DNA of 64,000 bases from Deinococcales bacterium (GCA_013298595.1 JAAFIG010000007.1:94086-158085), one strand, 5' to 3'. Shown: positions 16,751 through 26,376, numbered from the stretch's first letter. The notes: generated by a model from the sequence alone, not told the origin. A program made the numbers and translations.

Positions 16751-17743
16751 TTAATGAGGTACAGCTTGCAACTGCTGCGCGGCGTAACGCTCGCCTGCCA
16801 TTGCCCCGTGGGCAAATACAGTCTCGAGTTCAAGCAAATCGGCAGATGTGATACTGATTTCAAGTGCGGCTATATTCTCGAGTAAACGGCTGGTTTTGCT
16901 CGTGCCAATAATTGGAATAATATCTTGTCCTCGAGATAACACCCAAGCAATTGCCATCTGAGCAGCTGTTTTATTGTACTTGGCTGCGATGTTTTTTAAC
17001 TGCTCGACCCGCTCGAGGTTTTTGGTTAAATTTTCGCCTGTAAATCGTGGTGAGTGCGCCCTAAAATCAGTTGACTCGAGTGTCGGCATCGCACCTGTTA
17101 ATAATCCTCTCGAGGTTGTGCCATATGCCACAATACCAATACCGAGTTCTCGAGCAGTGGGTAGGATTTCGGCTTCGATGATTCGACTGGCTAGGGAATA
17201 TTCGATTTGTAAAGCCGTTACGGGATGGATTGCATGGGCACGGCGTAATTGGTCAGCACCCACTTCAGACATTCCCAAATGCCGCACATACCCTGCCTGG
17301 ATCAGTTCGGACACTGCGCCAACTGTATCCTCGAGAGGCACATTTGGGTCTATCCGAGCAGGTTGGTACAAATCTATGACCTCGAGTCCGAGGCGTTGTA
17401 ACGAGTAAGCAGCGAAGTTCTTAATCGCGGCTGGGCGACCATCAAAACCAATAAAACCACCGTCTGGTGAGCGCAGTGCACCGAACTTTAGGCTGACAAA
17501 GGCATTCTCGAGTTGATTTTTTGGTGCGCTGGCAAAGGCTTTAGCCAGCAAGCTTTCGTTATGACCAACGCCATAAAAATCAGCGGTGTCAAAAAGTGTG
17601 ATACCTGCTTCGAGTGCTGCATGAATGGTTTTGATGCTTTCGTTGTCATCTCGAGTGGCTTTTGAGCCGTAAAAATCGCTCATGCCCATCAGTCCGAGTC
17701 CGATTGCCGAGAGGGTGGTGGTGCCAAGGGTTCTGGTTTGCAT
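16751..17743 (-). CDS. Aldo/keto reductase
   Basis: A 330-residue NADPH-dependent TIM-barrel oxidoreductase. LGTTTLSAIGLGLMGMS, DTADFYG with the catalytic Asp/Tyr, and IGTSKTSRLLENI near the C-terminus mark the YakC/AKR13-like group. The ATG at 17743 is preceded by AAGGAG at good spacing. The lysine/histidine positions read VSLKFG and YQPARID; the latter replaces the common YQHR histidine with proline. Likely detoxifies aldehydes under TetR control. Confidence 0.9.
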   Translation of the reverse strand: MQTRTLGTTTLSAIGLGLMGMSDFYGSKATRDDNESIKTIHAALEAGITLFDTADFYGVGHNESLLAKAFASAPKNQLENAFVSLKFGALRSPDGGFIGFDGRPAAIKNFAAYSLQRLGLEVIDLYQPARIDPNVPLEDTVGAVSELIQAGYVRHLGMSEVGADQLRRAHAIHPVTALQIEYSLASRIIEAEILPTARELGIGIVAYGTTSRGLLTGAMPTLESTDFRAHSPRFTGENLTKNLERVEQLKNIAAKYNKTAAQMAIAWVLSRGQDIIPIIGTSKTSRLLENIAALEISITSADLLELETVFAHGAMAGERYAAQQLQAVPH

Positions 17744-17759
17744 GGGTTGCTCCTTATTT

Positions 17760-17790
17760 GTCACAAGTAACAATATATATTATTTGTGAC
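17760..17790 (-). promoter_or_regulatory. Inverted-repeat operator of the aldo-keto reductase/TetR unit
   Basis: An imperfect 31-bp inverted repeat has outer arms GTCACAA/TTGTGAC and AT-rich centre (TATATA) that could include the -10. It lies 16 bp upstream of the reductase ATG. The position fits repression by the downstream TetR protein. Confidence 0.65.
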
Positions 17791-18033
17791 TTTAATGGTG
17801 AGGCTATCATGAAAGCGTCCCACATAACCGATTCGAGAATGATCAATTCGATAAAATAGGCTCCTCGAGCCGACCAAAAAGTAGAAATTTTGACCCCTAT
17901 TTGAGGTTAAAATTTGGCAATACGCTATCGAAAGCATCATCTACAATTTTCAAAGCGTTTTTCTAACCCCAATTAGGCTTTGGACAACAACTGACCATAT
18001 TTGTGCTTGAATAATTCCCAAAAGGAGCCAATT

Positions 18034-19692
18034 TTGAATCCAGATTTATATACCATCGGTGTTGATTTCGGAACTGCCAGCGGACGCGCTGTCATTGTCC
18101 GAGTTCACGACGGACTCGAGTTAGCCAGTGCTACTCACGAATACACAGATGGTGTGATAGATAAACACTTGCCCAATTCGACTGTACCACTGCCTTTTGA
18201 ATGGGCGTTGCAAAACCCAGATGATTACCTCGAAGTTTTCAAAAATGCTGTGCCGAAAGTCCTCGAGTTGAGTGGGATAGACCCTAAGAAGATTATTGGT
18301 ATTGGTATTGATTTTACGGCATGTACGATTCTTCCAACCTTATCTGATGGTACACCACTGTGTCGGCTGACTGAATTTCGCGCTGTGCCGCACGCTTGGG
18401 TCAAGCTCTGGAAGCACCATGCCGCCCAATCTCAAGCTGACCGTATCAACGCACTAGCACTCGAGCGCAACGAATTTTGGTTGCCGCGTTTTGGTGGCAA
18501 AATATCTTCCGAATGGTTTTTTGCTAAAGCCCTGCAACTGCTTGAGGAAGCTCCCGAGGTTTACGCAGCTTCAGAGCGAATTCTCGAGGCTGCCGATTGG
18601 GTGGTCTGGCAATTGTGTGGCATCGAGACCCGCAACGCTTGCACAGCGGGTTACAAAGCAATTTACCAAGATGGTCAGTATCCGAGTGCCGAATTTCTGG
18701 GCGCACTCAATCCTGCCTTTGCCGATATTGTCCAAACCCGCATGAATGCCCCAATCTCGAGCCTTGGCGATAAGGCAGGCGAATTAACCCAGCAAGCTGC
18801 CACTTGGATGGGTTTACCTGCTGGCATAGCCGTGGCTGTCGGCAATGTAGACGCTCACGTGACTGTACCTGCAGCTGGTGTGACCCAAACAGGGCGTATG
18901 GTTGCGATTATGGGCACAAGCACTTGTCATATTCTCAATGGGCAGCAGCAAAACGTTGTGCCAGGAATGTGCGGCGTGGTGGACGGCGGTGTGATCCCCG
19001 ATCTGTATGGATACGAAGCTGGGCAAAGCGGGGTTGGTGATATTTTCGGTTGGTTTGTCAAAAATGGTGTTCCAGCCGAATACACCCAACGTGCAACTCA
19101 GGAAAACAAAAGCGTTCATGCGATCCTCGAGGCAGAAGCTGCCACACAACACCCAGGCGAACATGGTTTATTAGCACTTGATTGGCACAATGGCAACCGC
19201 AGTGTGTTAGTGGACACCGAACTCAGTGGTTTGATGCTCGGGGCGACATTGCAAACCACAGCCACCGATATGTACCGCGCCCTGATTGAATCCACGGCTT
19301 TTGGCGCTCGAGTAATTATTGATAATTTTGATCAGTTTGGTGTGCCAGTCAATGAACTGGTAATTGCAGGTGGGTTGCAAAAAAACAAGATGCTGATGCA
19401 AATTTATGCCGATATTACAGGCAGACCTCTGAGCATCGTGGACAGTGACCAAGCCCCAGCCCTTGGCAGTGCAATTCATGCGGCAGTGGCGGCTGAGGCG
19501 TACTCGAGCATCACTGAGGCAGCTGAGAAAATGGGCAAAATCAGGCAGAATGTATACACGCCAATTGCTAGTCATCAAAGAATTTACGACCAAATATTTA
19601 CCGAATACCAAAGCCTGCACGATTACTTTGGACGTGGTACGAATAACGTTATGAAAACCCTGAAACGCATTCGCAATGTAGAAAAAACATGA
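18034..19692 (+). CDS. araB: L-ribulokinase
   Basis: A 552-residue FGGY kinase that phosphorylates L-ribulose in arabinose catabolism. IGVDFGTASGRAVIV opens the ATPase fold, and GIGIDFTACTILP, EFRAVPHAWVKLWKHHAAQ and GGLQKNKMLMQIYADI are ribulokinase-specific. The TTG at 18034 is the probable start because AAAGGAG lies just upstream. No araA, araD or transporter gene is nearby. About 240 bp upstream holds no other gene and no clear operator. Confidence 0.92.
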   Translation: MNPDLYTIGVDFGTASGRAVIVRVHDGLELASATHEYTDGVIDKHLPNSTVPLPFEWALQNPDDYLEVFKNAVPKVLELSGIDPKKIIGIGIDFTACTILPTLSDGTPLCRLTEFRAVPHAWVKLWKHHAAQSQADRINALALERNEFWLPRFGGKISSEWFFAKALQLLEEAPEVYAASERILEAADWVVWQLCGIETRNACTAGYKAIYQDGQYPSAEFLGALNPAFADIVQTRMNAPISSLGDKAGELTQQAATWMGLPAGIAVAVGNVDAHVTVPAAGVTQTGRMVAIMGTSTCHILNGQQQNVVPGMCGVVDGGVIPDLYGYEAGQSGVGDIFGWFVKNGVPAEYTQRATQENKSVHAILEAEAATQHPGEHGLLALDWHNGNRSVLVDTELSGLMLGATLQTTATDMYRALIESTAFGARVIIDNFDQFGVPVNELVIAGGLQKNKMLMQIYADITGRPLSIVDSDQAPALGSAIHAAVAAEAYSSITEAAEKMGKIRQNVYTPIASHQRIYDQIFTEYQSLHDYFGRGTNNVMKTLKRIRNVEKT

Positions 19693-19701
19693 TTGGCTGC
19701 A

Positions 19702-21285
19702 TCAGCTCACCACACGGTTGCGCCCTTCGCGCTTAGCGGTGTACAAGTGCTGGTCGGCTTGCTCGAGTAGTGTTTCCACTCCTACATCTTTTTCTGCCAA
19801 CACCACACCAAGGCTGATCGTGACCCGCAAATCCGAGTGAATTTCCGCCCAATTGTAGTTCTGCACTTCAAGTCGCACCCGCTCGGCATTATCAAAAGCT
19901 GTATTGAGGTATTTTATTTGGTGCAAAATCACCACAAATTCCTCGCCACCAAAACGGGTCACAAGGTCGGTTTGGCGCATACTTTGACGCAACAGTATCG
20001 CTACACGCTGCAAAACCAAATCGCCTGTGGCATGCGAAAAAGTGTCATTGACTTTTTTGAAGTGGTCTATATCAATCACCAACAGCGCAAACTCAGCATT
20101 GGGATGCTGCACAAACCACGCCTCAAAAGCGCGGCGGTTGCCAAGACCCGTTAAAGCATCCTCGAATGCCATGCGCCCAAGTGTGGCTTGACGTTCGTGC
20201 AGGTCGCGGTTTTCTGAAGCAACTTGCTCGATTTCTTGGCGCAACGCCAGTTGTTGTAACTTTTTTTGTGTCTCGAGTTGTTGCATATCAAGTGCCAATT
20301 GATGAAAGCGCTTAAAGGCAAGCAGTGCGTTTTTGTAATCCCCATGTTGCTCAAACACCCGCGTTTGCAACTCGAGCAGTTTGCGCTCATGGTCGAGTAA
20401 ATCGTGCTGCCCAACGATTTTGGCGGCTTGGGCAAGGAGCGCCAAAGCTTCTGGCAAATCGTCCTGCTCGAGCCGAATTTCGCCAAGGTTGGTCAAGGCA
20501 TCCACTATGCCCCGTGGCAGGTTCAGTTCGCGGTAGGCAGCAAGAGCAGCTTGGGTGGCTTGAGCAGCTGGCTCGAGTTGGTGCTGCACGCGCAACAAAT
20601 CACCCCGTGAATTGCAAAGTGCTGCTTTAACAAAAACACTGTCCAAAGTTTGGTTGATGCGCTCTGCCTCGAGCAAGAAATTACCCGCTTGTGTAACCAG
20701 AAAAGCTGTATCAGTACCTTTGTTTTGGGCAATGGCAATTTGCCGTGTGCGGATGATCGCTAGGTTATTCCACAGATGACATTCGGTGGCTTGGTTACCA
20801 ATCTCGCTGTAATACGCAAGCGCATGAACATAAGCATCCTCGGCTTGTTCAAAATCGCCAAGTTGGGTGCAAGAAATACCAATTGCGCCATAGCAAAAAG
20901 CTTCTTGCCCAAGGTCTTGGTGTTCGGGTCTGGACAGCAGCGCCAATGCCTCGTGGTAAACATCAAGTGCACGGTTGTGGTCGCCCATATCGCCCAGCAC
21001 CATGCCCTGAATCACCAAAGCTCGAGCCAAGGCTTGGTGATTGGTTTTTTTCAGGTGACGAATTGCCAAACCTGCTGCCTGAAATGCCTGCATAGTGTTT
21101 GGCACATAGCGGTGCAAGTCGGCTAACTCGAGGTTAGCTTGGGCAATTAGGTCTTCGTTACCAAAGTTATTTGCCCATGCAAGGGCTGCTTCGGCAGCTA
21201 AAATCGCTTCGGACAAACGGTCTTCGCGCCGCATCTGAGCAGCGTTTTGCAGGTGCGTGGTAAAAGTCGAAGTATCAGTGTTCAT
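19702..21285 (-). CDS. TPR-containing diguanylate cyclase (GGDEF)
   Basis: 527 residues. The N-terminal two thirds are TPR-like helical repeats (for example DLGQEAFCYGAIGISCTQLGD), followed by a coiled-coil linker around residues 335-370. The C-terminal GGDEF domain has DALTGLGNRRAFE and the active-site RFGGEEF, so it is probably an active c-di-GMP synthase. No membrane segment is seen. It follows the histidine kinase by 9 bp, linking c-di-GMP output to that two-component system. Confidence 0.9.
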   Translation of the reverse strand: MNTDTSTFTTHLQNAAQMRREDRLSEAILAAEAALAWANNFGNEDLIAQANLELADLHRYVPNTMQAFQAAGLAIRHLKKTNHQALARALVIQGMVLGDMGDHNRALDVYHEALALLSRPEHQDLGQEAFCYGAIGISCTQLGDFEQAEDAYVHALAYYSEIGNQATECHLWNNLAIIRTRQIAIAQNKGTDTAFLVTQAGNFLLEAERINQTLDSVFVKAALCNSRGDLLRVQHQLEPAAQATQAALAAYRELNLPRGIVDALTNLGEIRLEQDDLPEALALLAQAAKIVGQHDLLDHERKLLELQTRVFEQHGDYKNALLAFKRFHQLALDMQQLETQKKLQQLALRQEIEQVASENRDLHERQATLGRMAFEDALTGLGNRRAFEAWFVQHPNAEFALLVIDIDHFKKVNDTFSHATGDLVLQRVAILLRQSMRQTDLVTRFGGEEFVVILHQIKYLNTAFDNAERVRLEVQNYNWAEIHSDLRVTISLGVVLAEKDVGVETLLEQADQHLYTAKREGRNRVVS

Positions 21286-21294
21286 GGCTGGACA

Positions 21295-22659
21295 TTACAC
21301 CGCCCGAAGCACAATCTGAAAGGTCGTACCTTGGTTCAAGGCACTCTGCGCTGAAACTGCCCCACCGTGTAGCTCAACTAATGCCTTAACAATGGCTAAG
21401 CCCAATCCAGAACCACCTTTTTCGTGGTTACGGTGTTCGTCAGCACGGTAAAAACGGTCAAAAATATAAGGCAGTTTTTCAGCAGCAATCCCCTGCCCTG
21501 TATCCATCACTTGCAGCACAGGCTGCCCTTGCTCGAGTTTGGCAATCAGACGCAGTTCTCCGCCGTGTGATGTGTGGCGAATAGCATTGCTGACCAAATT
21601 ACCTAAAACGCGACGTAGACGTTCAGGGTCTACCAGCAACATTGGGTTGCTCTCGAGATGTACCACCAAATTCAAACCCGCTTGCTTAGCGCGTTCGATA
21701 AAGGCTTGCTGTACCCCCTCGAGCAGTTGCTTGGCATAGATTTTTTCTTGAACAAGGGTGAGTTGTTTGCTTTCGGCAAGTGAGAGCAGGCGCAGGTCTT
21801 CGATTAAATTTTGTAGCAGCCCAAGTTCGGTATAAACTGTCTCGAAACGCTCCTTGGTGACAGGCAATCTGCCATCTTTCATGGCTTGGACATAGCCCGA
21901 AACCACGGTTAAAGGCGTACCGAGGTCGTGGGCGATATCGGCGGTCAATTGGCGGCGCTGACGATCAGCCGTCTCGAGGTCGGCGCTCATTTGATTAAAG
22001 GCTTGGGTCAGTTGCCCAATTTCATCGCTCGAGGTGATGGGCAATGTGAGGGCAGGTTTCCCCAAACCAACTTGGCTGCTGGCGTGGGTCAGGCGCAACA
22101 ATGGCTTAGTCAAACGCCCACTGAGCCAGACTGCTAACATAACCGCCAGCAATAACCCTAGCGCGACAGCACCCCAAAGCGTTCTCGAGATGGTCAGCAC
22201 AAAGGCTTGCTCGGATGGCGATAGTTCTCGAGCCTCGGCTCGAACGGCTGTCCCGACCTGCTGGTTATCCACCACAACAGGCATTTGAATAAAGCCTGTT
22301 GTGTCAACCAGATCACCCACTTTGTAGTCCATAAATTTGGTCACTGCACGGTTTTGCAGATCCAAAACACCATTGCGTTTTAGCGGTGGTCTGGAATCAC
22401 TTTGGGCTGGCTTTGATTGCCTAGGTTCGTTGGGTAATGGCGGCGGTGGCGAAGGCAGCTTTGCTTCGACCCCTTGCAGTGTTCCTGTTTGCTGGTAGTG
22501 TTGGATGCAAATTTTAACAAATCCACCTAAACTAGCTTCGTCAAGGTAGCCACGAAAGGCGGCAAAAGTCAGGCTTTGGGTTAAAAATGCTGCCGAAAAA
22601 ATAGCCAATAAACTGGAAGCCGCGAAGCCCAAAATCAGCTTGACTCTGAGTGATTTCAT
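21295..22659 (-). CDS. Sensor histidine kinase
   Basis: 454 residues. TM1 is near residues 7-29, then an extracytoplasmic sensor with a proline-rich stretch (SPPPPLPNEPRQ). TM2 is around residues 166-186, followed by HAMP, HisKA with DIAHDLGTPL (phosphoacceptor His244) and HATPase with NLVSNAIRHTS, VMDTGQGIAAE and GSGLGLAIVKAL. The ATG at 22659 overlaps the response-regulator stop (ATGA). The signal is unknown. Confidence 0.93.
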   Translation of the reverse strand: MKSLRVKLILGFAASSLLAIFSAAFLTQSLTFAAFRGYLDEASLGGFVKICIQHYQQTGTLQGVEAKLPSPPPPLPNEPRQSKPAQSDSRPPLKRNGVLDLQNRAVTKFMDYKVGDLVDTTGFIQMPVVVDNQQVGTAVRAEARELSPSEQAFVLTISRTLWGAVALGLLLAVMLAVWLSGRLTKPLLRLTHASSQVGLGKPALTLPITSSDEIGQLTQAFNQMSADLETADRQRRQLTADIAHDLGTPLTVVSGYVQAMKDGRLPVTKERFETVYTELGLLQNLIEDLRLLSLAESKQLTLVQEKIYAKQLLEGVQQAFIERAKQAGLNLVVHLESNPMLLVDPERLRRVLGNLVSNAIRHTSHGGELRLIAKLEQGQPVLQVMDTGQGIAAEKLPYIFDRFYRADEHRNHEKGGSGLGLAIVKALVELHGGAVSAQSALNQGTTFQIVLRAV

Positions 22660-23336
22660 GGTTCGACCAACCTGTAACCCATACCAAAAACAGTCTCGAG
22701 ACAACGCGGCTGAGCAGGATTATCTTCGATTTTCATGCGGATTTTGCGAATGTGAACATCCACCGTGCGTTCCAGACTTTCGCTTAAACCGCCCTCGATG
22801 CACTCGAGCAAATCCAGACGGCTAAAAACTTTGTTGGGGTAAGTCATCAAACGCTCGAGAATCGCAAATTCGGATGGGGTGAATTTTAAGACCTCACCGT
22901 TTTTATGCACCAAGCGCGACTCAGCATCGAGTTCCAAATCAGCAAAGCGCAGCACCGTTTTGGGGGCAGGAGCAAGCTCGCTGCGCCGCAAAATTGCGCG
23001 GATACGTGCCAGCAATTCGTTTAAATCAAAAGGTTTGACCACATAATCGTCTGCCCCCGCCTCGAGTCCGATAACGGCATTTTCTTTACCACCTCGGCTG
23101 GTCAAAATCATCACTGGTGTGTGCGATTCTTGACGGTAAGCGTGCATGAATTCATAACCATCCATCTCGGGCATCATCAAATCCAATAAAATCAAATCCG
23201 GCTTGCTGTGGCGTGCAGTGTAAAGGGCATTACGCCCATTATCCGCAACGATGGTACGAAAGCCTTCAGCAGCCAAGAAGTCTTGGAGCATTCTGGTTAA
23301 GCTGATTTTATCATCCACAATCAGGATTGTTTTCAT
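22656..23336 (-). CDS. OmpR/PhoB-type response regulator
   Basis: 226 residues. A receiver domain with acidic D8/D9, phosphoacceptor D52 in LLDLMMPEMDG and K102-type lysine in VVKPFDL is followed by a winged-helix DNA-binding domain (TPSEFAILERL, TVDVHIRKIRMKI, GMGYRLV). The start at 23336 gives the canonical MKTILIVDD; longer in-frame upstream sequence is not receiver-like. Forms a pair with the downstream kinase. Confidence 0.94.
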   Translation of the reverse strand: MKTILIVDDKISLTRMLQDFLAAEGFRTIVADNGRNALYTARHSKPDLILLDLMMPEMDGYEFMHAYRQESHTPVMILTSRGGKENAVIGLEAGADDYVVKPFDLNELLARIRAILRRSELAPAPKTVLRFADLELDAESRLVHKNGEVLKFTPSEFAILERLMTYPNKVFSRLDLLECIEGGLSESLERTVDVHIRKIRMKIEDNPAQPRCLETVFGMGYRLVEP

Positions 23337-23398
23337 GCGTCCCTCGAGTTTGAGAGCTTGTGATGCAGGTTGCGATCTTTGCCACCACCAGAGCATAT

Positions 23399-25111
23399 TC
23401 ACCTCAACTGAGGTGGATTGGTCAGGAGAATTTCGCCAATTTTATTCTGATCATGTTCATTGGCTTGAGTATGCAGGGTTTGCGATGTGGTGGAAAATGT
23501 AGTTGGTGTATAAGCATCTGCATAAGCAAAATTAACGCCATAGCCAATATCTTTGAGGCTGGCGATTGTCAAGCGACTGAGTTTTGAGTTGGCATCGTAA
23601 ATACCAGACATGATTTCGGTTTCAAAATTGATTTCACGCCAATGTCCTTCACACGTCCCAACCCCATACAAGCGCTCGAGTGGCACATTACCTGTGCCAC
23701 CAAAAGTTGCCCATTCAACCACACCTTGCGTGCCTGTGTAGCGTGGGTCAGCATCGCAACTCGAGTCAGAGGTATTAGCAGTGGTCACACCTTTATTACC
23801 CCAGATTGTGCCAATACCCAACACATGCCCCATTTCATGCAAAATCGTGTCACGGGATTGGGTGTTGTTGCCAAAGTCGCTCGAGTCCAGTTTCATCACA
23901 CCAACCACAGGCAAACCAGCATTTGTGCCACTGCCACGAGTACCACACGGACCTGCCACAGCCAAAGTACCGCTGACACCATCAATCGCAGTGATATTGA
24001 CAAAAATAAGCACATCATCCACGCTTGAAACACCGCTAAATCCACTAGAAGTATTCCCGCCACATATGGATGTGGGGTCAATGGTTGCGTTAAAATTGCT
24101 GATGTCGGCGGTGATGATTTCTTGCCATTTGTTAGCGGCATACTCAAACATCGGTTTATAGATTGCAAGATCGGTACTCGAGATGGCACTGTTGTACTGC
24201 AAAGTAATGGTAAAAGGCGAAATTAAATAATTGGGCGTGGTGCTGGTTTGTAAGTTACTTAAACGAATTGCACCTGTAGTGGTCTCGGTGTCCGAACCAA
24301 TCAACATCACTTGAGTTGCGCCAAATAATGTGGCTCGAGCCGCAGCATTGGTGGTAGTTTCTTCGACACTACGAGTCACTCGAGTGGTACTTTCGGTTGA
24401 CAAAACAAAGGTAGCCGTAAACTTATAACTGGTGTTGACACTGGCGTTTGGTAATTTATAAGCAATTGTCACCCGTCCTGTCTGCCCTGCGGGGATGCTG
24501 CGCGACCAAGTGGGGTTAGCACTACTGCAATTGGCGGTACAATACCGTGCCACATACCCATACTCGAGAACCGTATCACTGTTGCTCATCACGCCGTTGC
24601 TGACAGCTGTGGTTTTGATACTCGAGAGTTCACTGGATTGGAACGCCTGAAAATCCTCTTGCCCAGAAGTGAGCGTACTCGAGTTGGTCATGCCGTGCGT
24701 AGGTTTGATGGCTTGGGCGCTGTCGGTGCTGCTGGTTGTGCCAACAAAATTGGTTAGGGTTCGCATTCCTGTCCCACCAAGGTTGGCACTGGAGCGATTA
24801 AAAGCATAAAGCGTTAAGTTTGAAATGGTATTGGCAGTGTTGTTGGTAACTGGATAAATCGCTTTGAGATAACGGGTGTTGGTGGTCGTGTCGGTGGTAT
24901 CGGTAAAGGTGGCAGTGCCAAAGGTGACGCTGCTTTCGGCAATCACGCCTTGGGTATTCAGTTGCCCGTAAGCAGTTTTGCTACCTGCATCAAAAGTGGC
25001 TTCAAATCCACCAAGCATAGGGGTCTGGTTGAGGTTGGAGTTCTGTCCACACCCCACTAGCACAGCCAAAGCGCAGGGTAGGGCGAGCAAAAATTTATTG
25101 ACGGTTTTCAT
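23399..25111 (-). CDS. Leishmanolysin-like secreted zinc metalloprotease, lipoprotein
   Basis: 570 residues. A signal peptide with lipobox-like LVGC is followed by a Ser/Thr-rich beta region (about residues 30-280), then a C-terminal peptidase domain. HEMGHVLGIGTIW around residues 422-434 is the zinc site, and IMSGIYD-like ETEIMSGIYD supplies the Met-turn expected for metzincins of the M8 type. Start chosen at ATG 25111, which has a GAGG motif 8-11 nt upstream. It lies 62 bp upstream of the response regulator in the same direction and may be the first gene of that unit. Confidence 0.82.
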   Translation of the reverse strand: MKTVNKFLLALPCALAVLVGCGQNSNLNQTPMLGGFEATFDAGSKTAYGQLNTQGVIAESSVTFGTATFTDTTDTTTNTRYLKAIYPVTNNTANTISNLTLYAFNRSSANLGGTGMRTLTNFVGTTSSTDSAQAIKPTHGMTNSSTLTSGQEDFQAFQSSELSSIKTTAVSNGVMSNSDTVLEYGYVARYCTANCSSANPTWSRSIPAGQTGRVTIAYKLPNASVNTSYKFTATFVLSTESTTRVTRSVEETTTNAAARATLFGATQVMLIGSDTETTTGAIRLSNLQTSTTPNYLISPFTITLQYNSAISSTDLAIYKPMFEYAANKWQEIITADISNFNATIDPTSICGGNTSSGFSGVSSVDDVLIFVNITAIDGVSGTLAVAGPCGTRGSGTNAGLPVVGVMKLDSSDFGNNTQSRDTILHEMGHVLGIGTIWGNKGVTTANTSDSSCDADPRYTGTQGVVEWATFGGTGNVPLERLYGVGTCEGHWREINFETEIMSGIYDANSKLSRLTIASLKDIGYGVNFAYADAYTPTTFSTTSQTLHTQANEHDQNKIGEILLTNPPQLR

Positions 25112-25535
25112 ATTTATAGCCTCATTCAATCTAGGAGGAAGTACAACGAAGAGTTATTTTATTGGGGCAAACATTGTTGGCTGTGTAAAAAATCCACATC
25201 AGGATACAAAAAAATCACAGCGAAAAACTACTTGCACTGTCGCGCACAGATACGCTTTGGCTGGTGGCAGTAGCAACACTGTTGCCCATATCTTTCTCAA
25301 AACCCCAACAATACCCCAAAGAGGCAGCAGGTGTTTCACTGCGCCTCCTCGAGAAAATCGCTCAAGGGTTCAAATGTAGTGCCAATCGGCAAGCTTACAC
25401 CTGTAATAACAGAAAAGACTTGTTGCTGCTCGAGTTTTGGGGGTATATATGCCGTCTTTTTGGTTGGGAGGATCGTTTCCACACCCAAAAGGTATGAAGA
25501 AGTTGTTAAGAAGTTGTTAATATAAGAATCATTAC
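25112..25535. other. Intergenic region without recognisable gene
   Basis: Short open frames here have no motif, no good ribosome-binding site and odd composition. The segment contains normal CTCGAG copies and is probably the upstream region of the leishmanolysin gene plus decayed sequence. Confidence 0.5.
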
Positions 25536-25609
25536 TATCCCACCAATTGCCGTAACAAAATCGGGTCTTGAATTTCAGAATCTTTTGCCAACATCAGTAC
25601 CTTAGCAAT
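25536..25609 (-). pseudogene. 74-bp displaced copy of the DUF4132 gene 3' end
   Basis: This matches 29221-29294 at 72 of 74 positions. In the minus frame it still reads the DUF4132 C-terminus ILLRQLVG followed by a stop (TAG instead of TAA); the two internal mismatches are synonymous or silent. Beyond 25609 the similarity stops abruptly. It is a direct repeat bracketing the 25.8-29.1 kb module. Confidence 0.88.
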
Positions 25610-25745
25610 TTTAGTTATTTCAATTAAGGTGCAAACTGTTCCCAATGACCTTCGGAGACCACCTTGACAATTAAAATGGCTCAAGGCTAATTGCTGCATT
25701 TATGATTGGCATAAAAAAAGTTTGTCTTAGCGTGTTTTTGCGGGC

Positions 25746-25794
25746 TTGACATTTTAGAGTAAATGCTCTATTATTTTTTAGAGCATTTACTCTA
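25746..25794 (+). promoter_or_regulatory. Promoter with paired TetR operators
   Basis: TTGACA (25746-25751), a 17-bp spacer and TATTAT (25769-25774) form a near-consensus promoter. Two mutually inverted 16-bp sites, TAGAGTAAATGCTCTA (25755-25770) and TAGAGCATTTACTCTA (25779-25794), cover the spacer and the start region. Each is itself a partial palindrome AGAG-N6-CTCT. The layout implies autorepression by the adjacent TetR protein. Confidence 0.88.
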
Positions 25795-25809
25795 TTCGGA
25801 GATTATCCT

Positions 25810-26376
25810 GTGAATACCAAACAAAAAATCCTTGAAACCGCCCTTGTATTATTTAACCAAGAAAGCATAAACCAAGTCACCACCAACCACATCGCTGCCA
25901 CCCTTGGTATCAGCCCAGGCAACCTTTACTACCATTACCGCAATAAAGAAGATATTATCCGAGCTTTATTCAACGATTTTGACCAACGCACCGAAGCAAT
26001 TTTTGTGCTTCCAGAAGATAGACTCCCAAACCTAAGCGACCTCGAGAGTCTTATTGAAGCTAATTTTGAAATCCAATGGCAATACCGTTTTTTATTCCGT
26101 GACCTGCTTGGTTTGCTGCGCCGCGACCCAGAACTCGAGATGACTTACCGACAGCATCGGCAAAGAGGGTTTGAAGGCAACCGTGAACTGATTCGCATTT
26201 TTGCTGCCAATGGAGTGATTGCTCCAATCAAAGACGATAATGACCTTGATGTATTAACCCGCCTGATTTGGTTGGTCAGCGACTTCTGGATATCCTCGCT
26301 TGAACTTGGAGGCGAGCCAATCACCCAAAAAACATTTCAACTCGGTGTGGCTTTACTGCGTCGCATTGCACAATAA
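25810..26376 (+). CDS. TetR/AcrR family transcriptional regulator
   Basis: 188 residues starting at GTG 25810. The helix-turn-helix VTTNHIAATLGISPGNLYYHYRNKEDIIRAL (residues 23-53) is textbook. A C-terminal TetR_C_20-like helical domain (RFLFRDLLGLLRRDPEL) follows. It probably binds the twin palindromes 16-55 bp upstream and controls the downstream membrane-protein operon. First gene of a module with low CTCGAG density. Confidence 0.92.
   Translation: MNTKQKILETALVLFNQESINQVTTNHIAATLGISPGNLYYHYRNKEDIIRALFNDFDQRTEAIFVLPEDRLPNLSDLESLIEANFEIQWQYRFLFRDLLGLLRRDPELEMTYRQHRQRGFEGNRELIRIFAANGVIAPIKDDNDLDVLTRLIWLVSDFWISSLELGGEPITQKTFQLGVALLRRIAQ

Noticed and set aside
25264..25525. Two small open frames upstream of the TetR module
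   Set aside because: No motif, no ribosome-binding site, odd composition.
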